This document shows positions 62,901 through 64,000 of a DNA stretch of 64,000 nt, in pieces. Source of the DNA: Roseovarius indicus (lineage in GTDB: Bacteria > Pseudomonadota > Alphaproteobacteria > Rhodobacterales > Rhodobacteraceae); NCBI RefSeq assembly GCF_008728195.1, contig NZ_CP031598.1, positions 4,340,001 through 4,404,000 on the forward strand, written 5' to 3'. The notes beneath the pieces are model-generated. The model saw only the letters and a program-made list of their open reading frames with translations, had not been told where the DNA came from and did not search any database. Made by a program: the position numbers and the translations under genes. Positions within the stretch are counted from its first letter, which is position 1. Each line of letters starts with the position of its first letter.

Positions 62901-64000
62901 AGCGGCACGTCATGCCGGCTCACCGCCACCGCCCGCAGGTAGAACACCCCAGGGCTGACCAGCGGCAGGTGCAGCGCATGATCCTCATCCCCGGGCAGAA
63001 CGGCCACCCGCGCCTCGTAATCGCCATCCGTCCGCGACGCATCGCAGGTCATCAGCGGCGGCACATGGGCGGCCCCCGCCTCTTCCGGCAGAAGCGCAGG
63101 CGGAAACGCGATGTCGCGCTCCGGATCAACCCCGATCCGCTGAACCGGGCCCGAGAAATCGTGGTTCCGGGCGACCTCCCAATATACCCTATCGATCCAC
63201 GCCGTCAGATCATCGGGCGTGACCACCGGCATCCCCTCACCCGTTCGCGGTTTGGCGGCAAAGCTCCTCTCGACGGTATTGCCGACAAAATGTGCGCTCA
63301 GGCCATCTCCCGCGACGTCGATCTCGAACAGGTCACCCGTCAAGGCAATCAGCTCCCCGGCGGACAGGATGAAGCCATCACCTGCCGCCTTCAGCTCATC
63401 GACCGACGCAATCTCCGGCGCCTTCCCCTCCGGCCCGTCCGCCTTCAGCTCCTTGCCCACTGCGGCCAGCTCCACCTCGCCCACGCGCGGGCCCTGCGCC
63501 GCGACGCGCTGCACCTTGTTGGCCTGAAACGCCTGCCGAAGGATCCGCGGGAACAGCGGATGCGCCGCGGCCAGCTCGTCGGTGTTCATCCCGACCATGA
63601 CCTCGAAACGCGCCGTCTCATCCGAGTAGATCGGCGTGATCCGCGAGATCATCCACTGCTTGTCGTCCAGAAGCGTCGTCTGCATCGGCGCGATTCGCTC
63701 GCCCACCCCGTCACGCGCATCGTCCAGCGCCTGTCTATAGCTCGTCTCCCATTCCCGCAGCGCCGCCCCGACCGAGCCGTCGGAGGCAAAACTCAGGTCA
63801 CCCACGTTGAGCGAGCTCAGCAACTCGTTCTCGGCACTGCCGCTGTACATGTCTTCCGTCCACGCGCCGTCCGGGAAGAGGTGATCCTCGACCTTCCCGT
63901 ACCTGCCGCCGGGCGGGTCGAACCCGCCCACGCCCATGATCGCCACATGCACTGGCGCGATCCTGTAGCCCTCGGCCCGGGCCACGAATTTCTCGAACTT
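59969..64000 (-). CDS. very large PASTA-containing protein (5' end outside window)
   Basis: The frame is open through base 64000, so at least 1343 residues are encoded and the start lies outside. The N-terminal ~1000 visible residues look like repeated beta-sandwich/Ig-like or macroglobulin-type domains with no motif I can name. Two PASTA-like repeats follow (about 61275-60835: PMPDLVDMTVDEVEQAYGET, LPPVTGMDEPAARAILKGLD, RVLEQSPGAGTPIDP). Next come an acidic Glu/Asp/Gly linker, a Cys pair (ITCREARPCAH), a coiled helix, a hydrophobic helix (FGLAIIGVAAFGGVAVI) and a C-terminal domain. Probably membrane-associated; function unknown. Confidence 0.75.
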   Translation of the reverse strand, partial: KFEKFVARAEGYRIAPVHVAIMGVGGFDPPGGRYGKVEDHLFPDGAWTEDMYSGSAENELLSSLNVGDLSFASDGSVGAALREWETSYRQALDDARDGVGERIAPMQTTLLDDKQWMISRITPIYSDETARFEVMVGMNTDELAAAHPLFPRILRQAFQANKVQRVAAQGPRVGEVELAAVGKELKADGPEGKAPEIASVDELKAAGDGFILSAGELIALTGDLFEIDVAGDGLSAHFVGNTVERSFAAKPRTGEGMPVVTPDDLTAWIDRVYWEVARNHDFSGPVQRIGVDPERDIAFPPALLPEEAGAAHVPPLMTCDASRTDGDYEARVAVLPGDEDHALHLPLVSPGVFYLRAVAVSRHDVPLARADLKFEVAPAELRGALEVTGGEIDTAQGEKVELHVGGRPWRKLVSETADLPAQADRHPILTLHGAGLFRAQLCGTLSQIMLNTEPVPPKLNLPSEAARNLETAGFFFPSPHAATAELIESDTVTSVAMEPGVFGLKAPVKIVLPRAEAVPVSLVAKDASGAEVTPEQSRVHVGDDSHAGPWPVALDLEDGDALTGTAEMTVVGGTARGTSEPVAFSVAEHVGGLELEVEIPAYARGNLDVTGRFVVPEDMEGFGGIAGGQIWSNLLPDSGAVLRRAGFGFANAEPVALANGLSMEVLLYADDEVETYLTAAIPGRAALPEGGRLNLGDLSVEVLRAKTFQLTVTLKDWTGRTLLDPGAARVTLDGSAFEEVNGRFTIRTSFRGRKQERALLVSYATPDGDLTETVKIGADIVDDPLNPTDPDPIVIRLPFYQPGSLRLSGTSAFGDARFADEAPRGQFGTGFRAKPVMDDWEEIVGRPFLFDLSFPVPVGAPLMVSGKTRIGMNSFKGSVSAAAPDRAGAGTVTLDMGVLKFEPFLDLIPMPDLVDMTVDEVEQAYGETFTFQVSRPKVAERDEDIGRIYVQAPLPDDSPDRPSLVPRGMLVSLAAYEDPAEGLVVLPPVTGMDEPAARAILKGLDERIVVTTVPGRPAEEGEEPDRVLEQSPGAGTPIDPATQGVTLTVTTFVTASVAPEESEEDEGEVPEPVEPDGGENDGGDEEETGEPGAFAVAGEWVGTFKVTHVELDVSVEEGSRIAITCREARPCAHRWVAIMAEELEKEIERQEAEAAAREDDSGLGSLGEAVTVGALDGFGLAIIGVAAFGGVAVIDMMFEGIDYGMIVRQSEEGEISLQLPDDESGLSAFLALADASVGEDGGLVLSMEDRRMDQALVTLRGRISPTSAGARMEVTLSARGTGQEGDATITMVGDMVRGVPDMTPILPRLQAQLVGALENPPAHYRGLLAPLKAKIDEMTESSD

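Overview
The window is GC-rich (roughly 65% by eye), densely packed DNA with strong GC3 bias. It carries PhyR/NepR/EcfG stress genes, a beta-hydroxyaspartate-cycle cluster and many TRAP/ABC uptake genes. This points to an alphaproteobacterium, most likely a Rhodobacteraceae (roseobacter/Paracoccus-like) member. The gene set is chromosomal (minCDE is present). I see no rRNA, tRNA, CRISPR array or complete insertion sequence.

Layout: 1-5932 holds two tandem trimethylamine-dehydrogenase-like flavoenzymes (the first cut by the window edge, the second with a ferritin-like C-terminal extension), a tiny secreted CxxC protein and a dienoyl-CoA-reductase-type flavoenzyme. 6068-15629 is an iron/heme module: an ExbB-ExbD-ExbD-TonB energiser operon, a convergent heme-type TonB-dependent receptor, and hmuSTUV divergent from the receptor. 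Downstream of hmuV lie two terminators with a candidate three-hairpin small RNA between them.

15933-23316 is a general-stress-response island: a Crp/Fnr regulator, a degenerate receiver protein, DUF883/holin-like and DUF1328 envelope proteins, PhyR, NepR-EcfG-HWE kinase, a 44-residue small protein, ExoD and a secreted protein. Seven sequences fitting the EcfG promoter form GGAAC-N16/17-CGTT (or GGTT) sit at the expected distances in front of these genes.

23366-44505 is a large catabolic locus: GntR regulator, acyl-CoA ligase, alpha/beta hydrolase, a three-subunit molybdenum hydroxylase whose large subunit is fused to a CoxG domain, quinone-oxidoreductase, thioesterase, LivHMGF transporter, a fused HyuA-HyuB (5-oxoprolinase/hydantoinase) protein and a LivK binding protein. 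Three intergenic regions carry ATAC-N5-GTAT palindromes and a fourth carries a one-mismatch version; together they cover every transcription unit of this locus, suggesting one GntR regulon for import and degradation of an unknown, perhaps N-heterocyclic, compound. minCDE and a DUF7003-like gene interrupt it, and minCDE is flanked by two direct copies of a ~162-bp element with 17-bp inverted arms.

45022-50394 is the bhcDCBA/bhcR beta-hydroxyaspartate cycle (glyoxylate to oxaloacetate), followed by an N-carbamoylputrescine amidohydrolase. 51331-57511 is a MarR-type regulator divergent from a DctPQM TRAP transporter and pxpBCA 5-oxoprolinase operon. The right end has a ClpP-fold secreted protein lacking the expected serine, a ZIP metal transporter and a very large PASTA-containing protein cut by the window edge.
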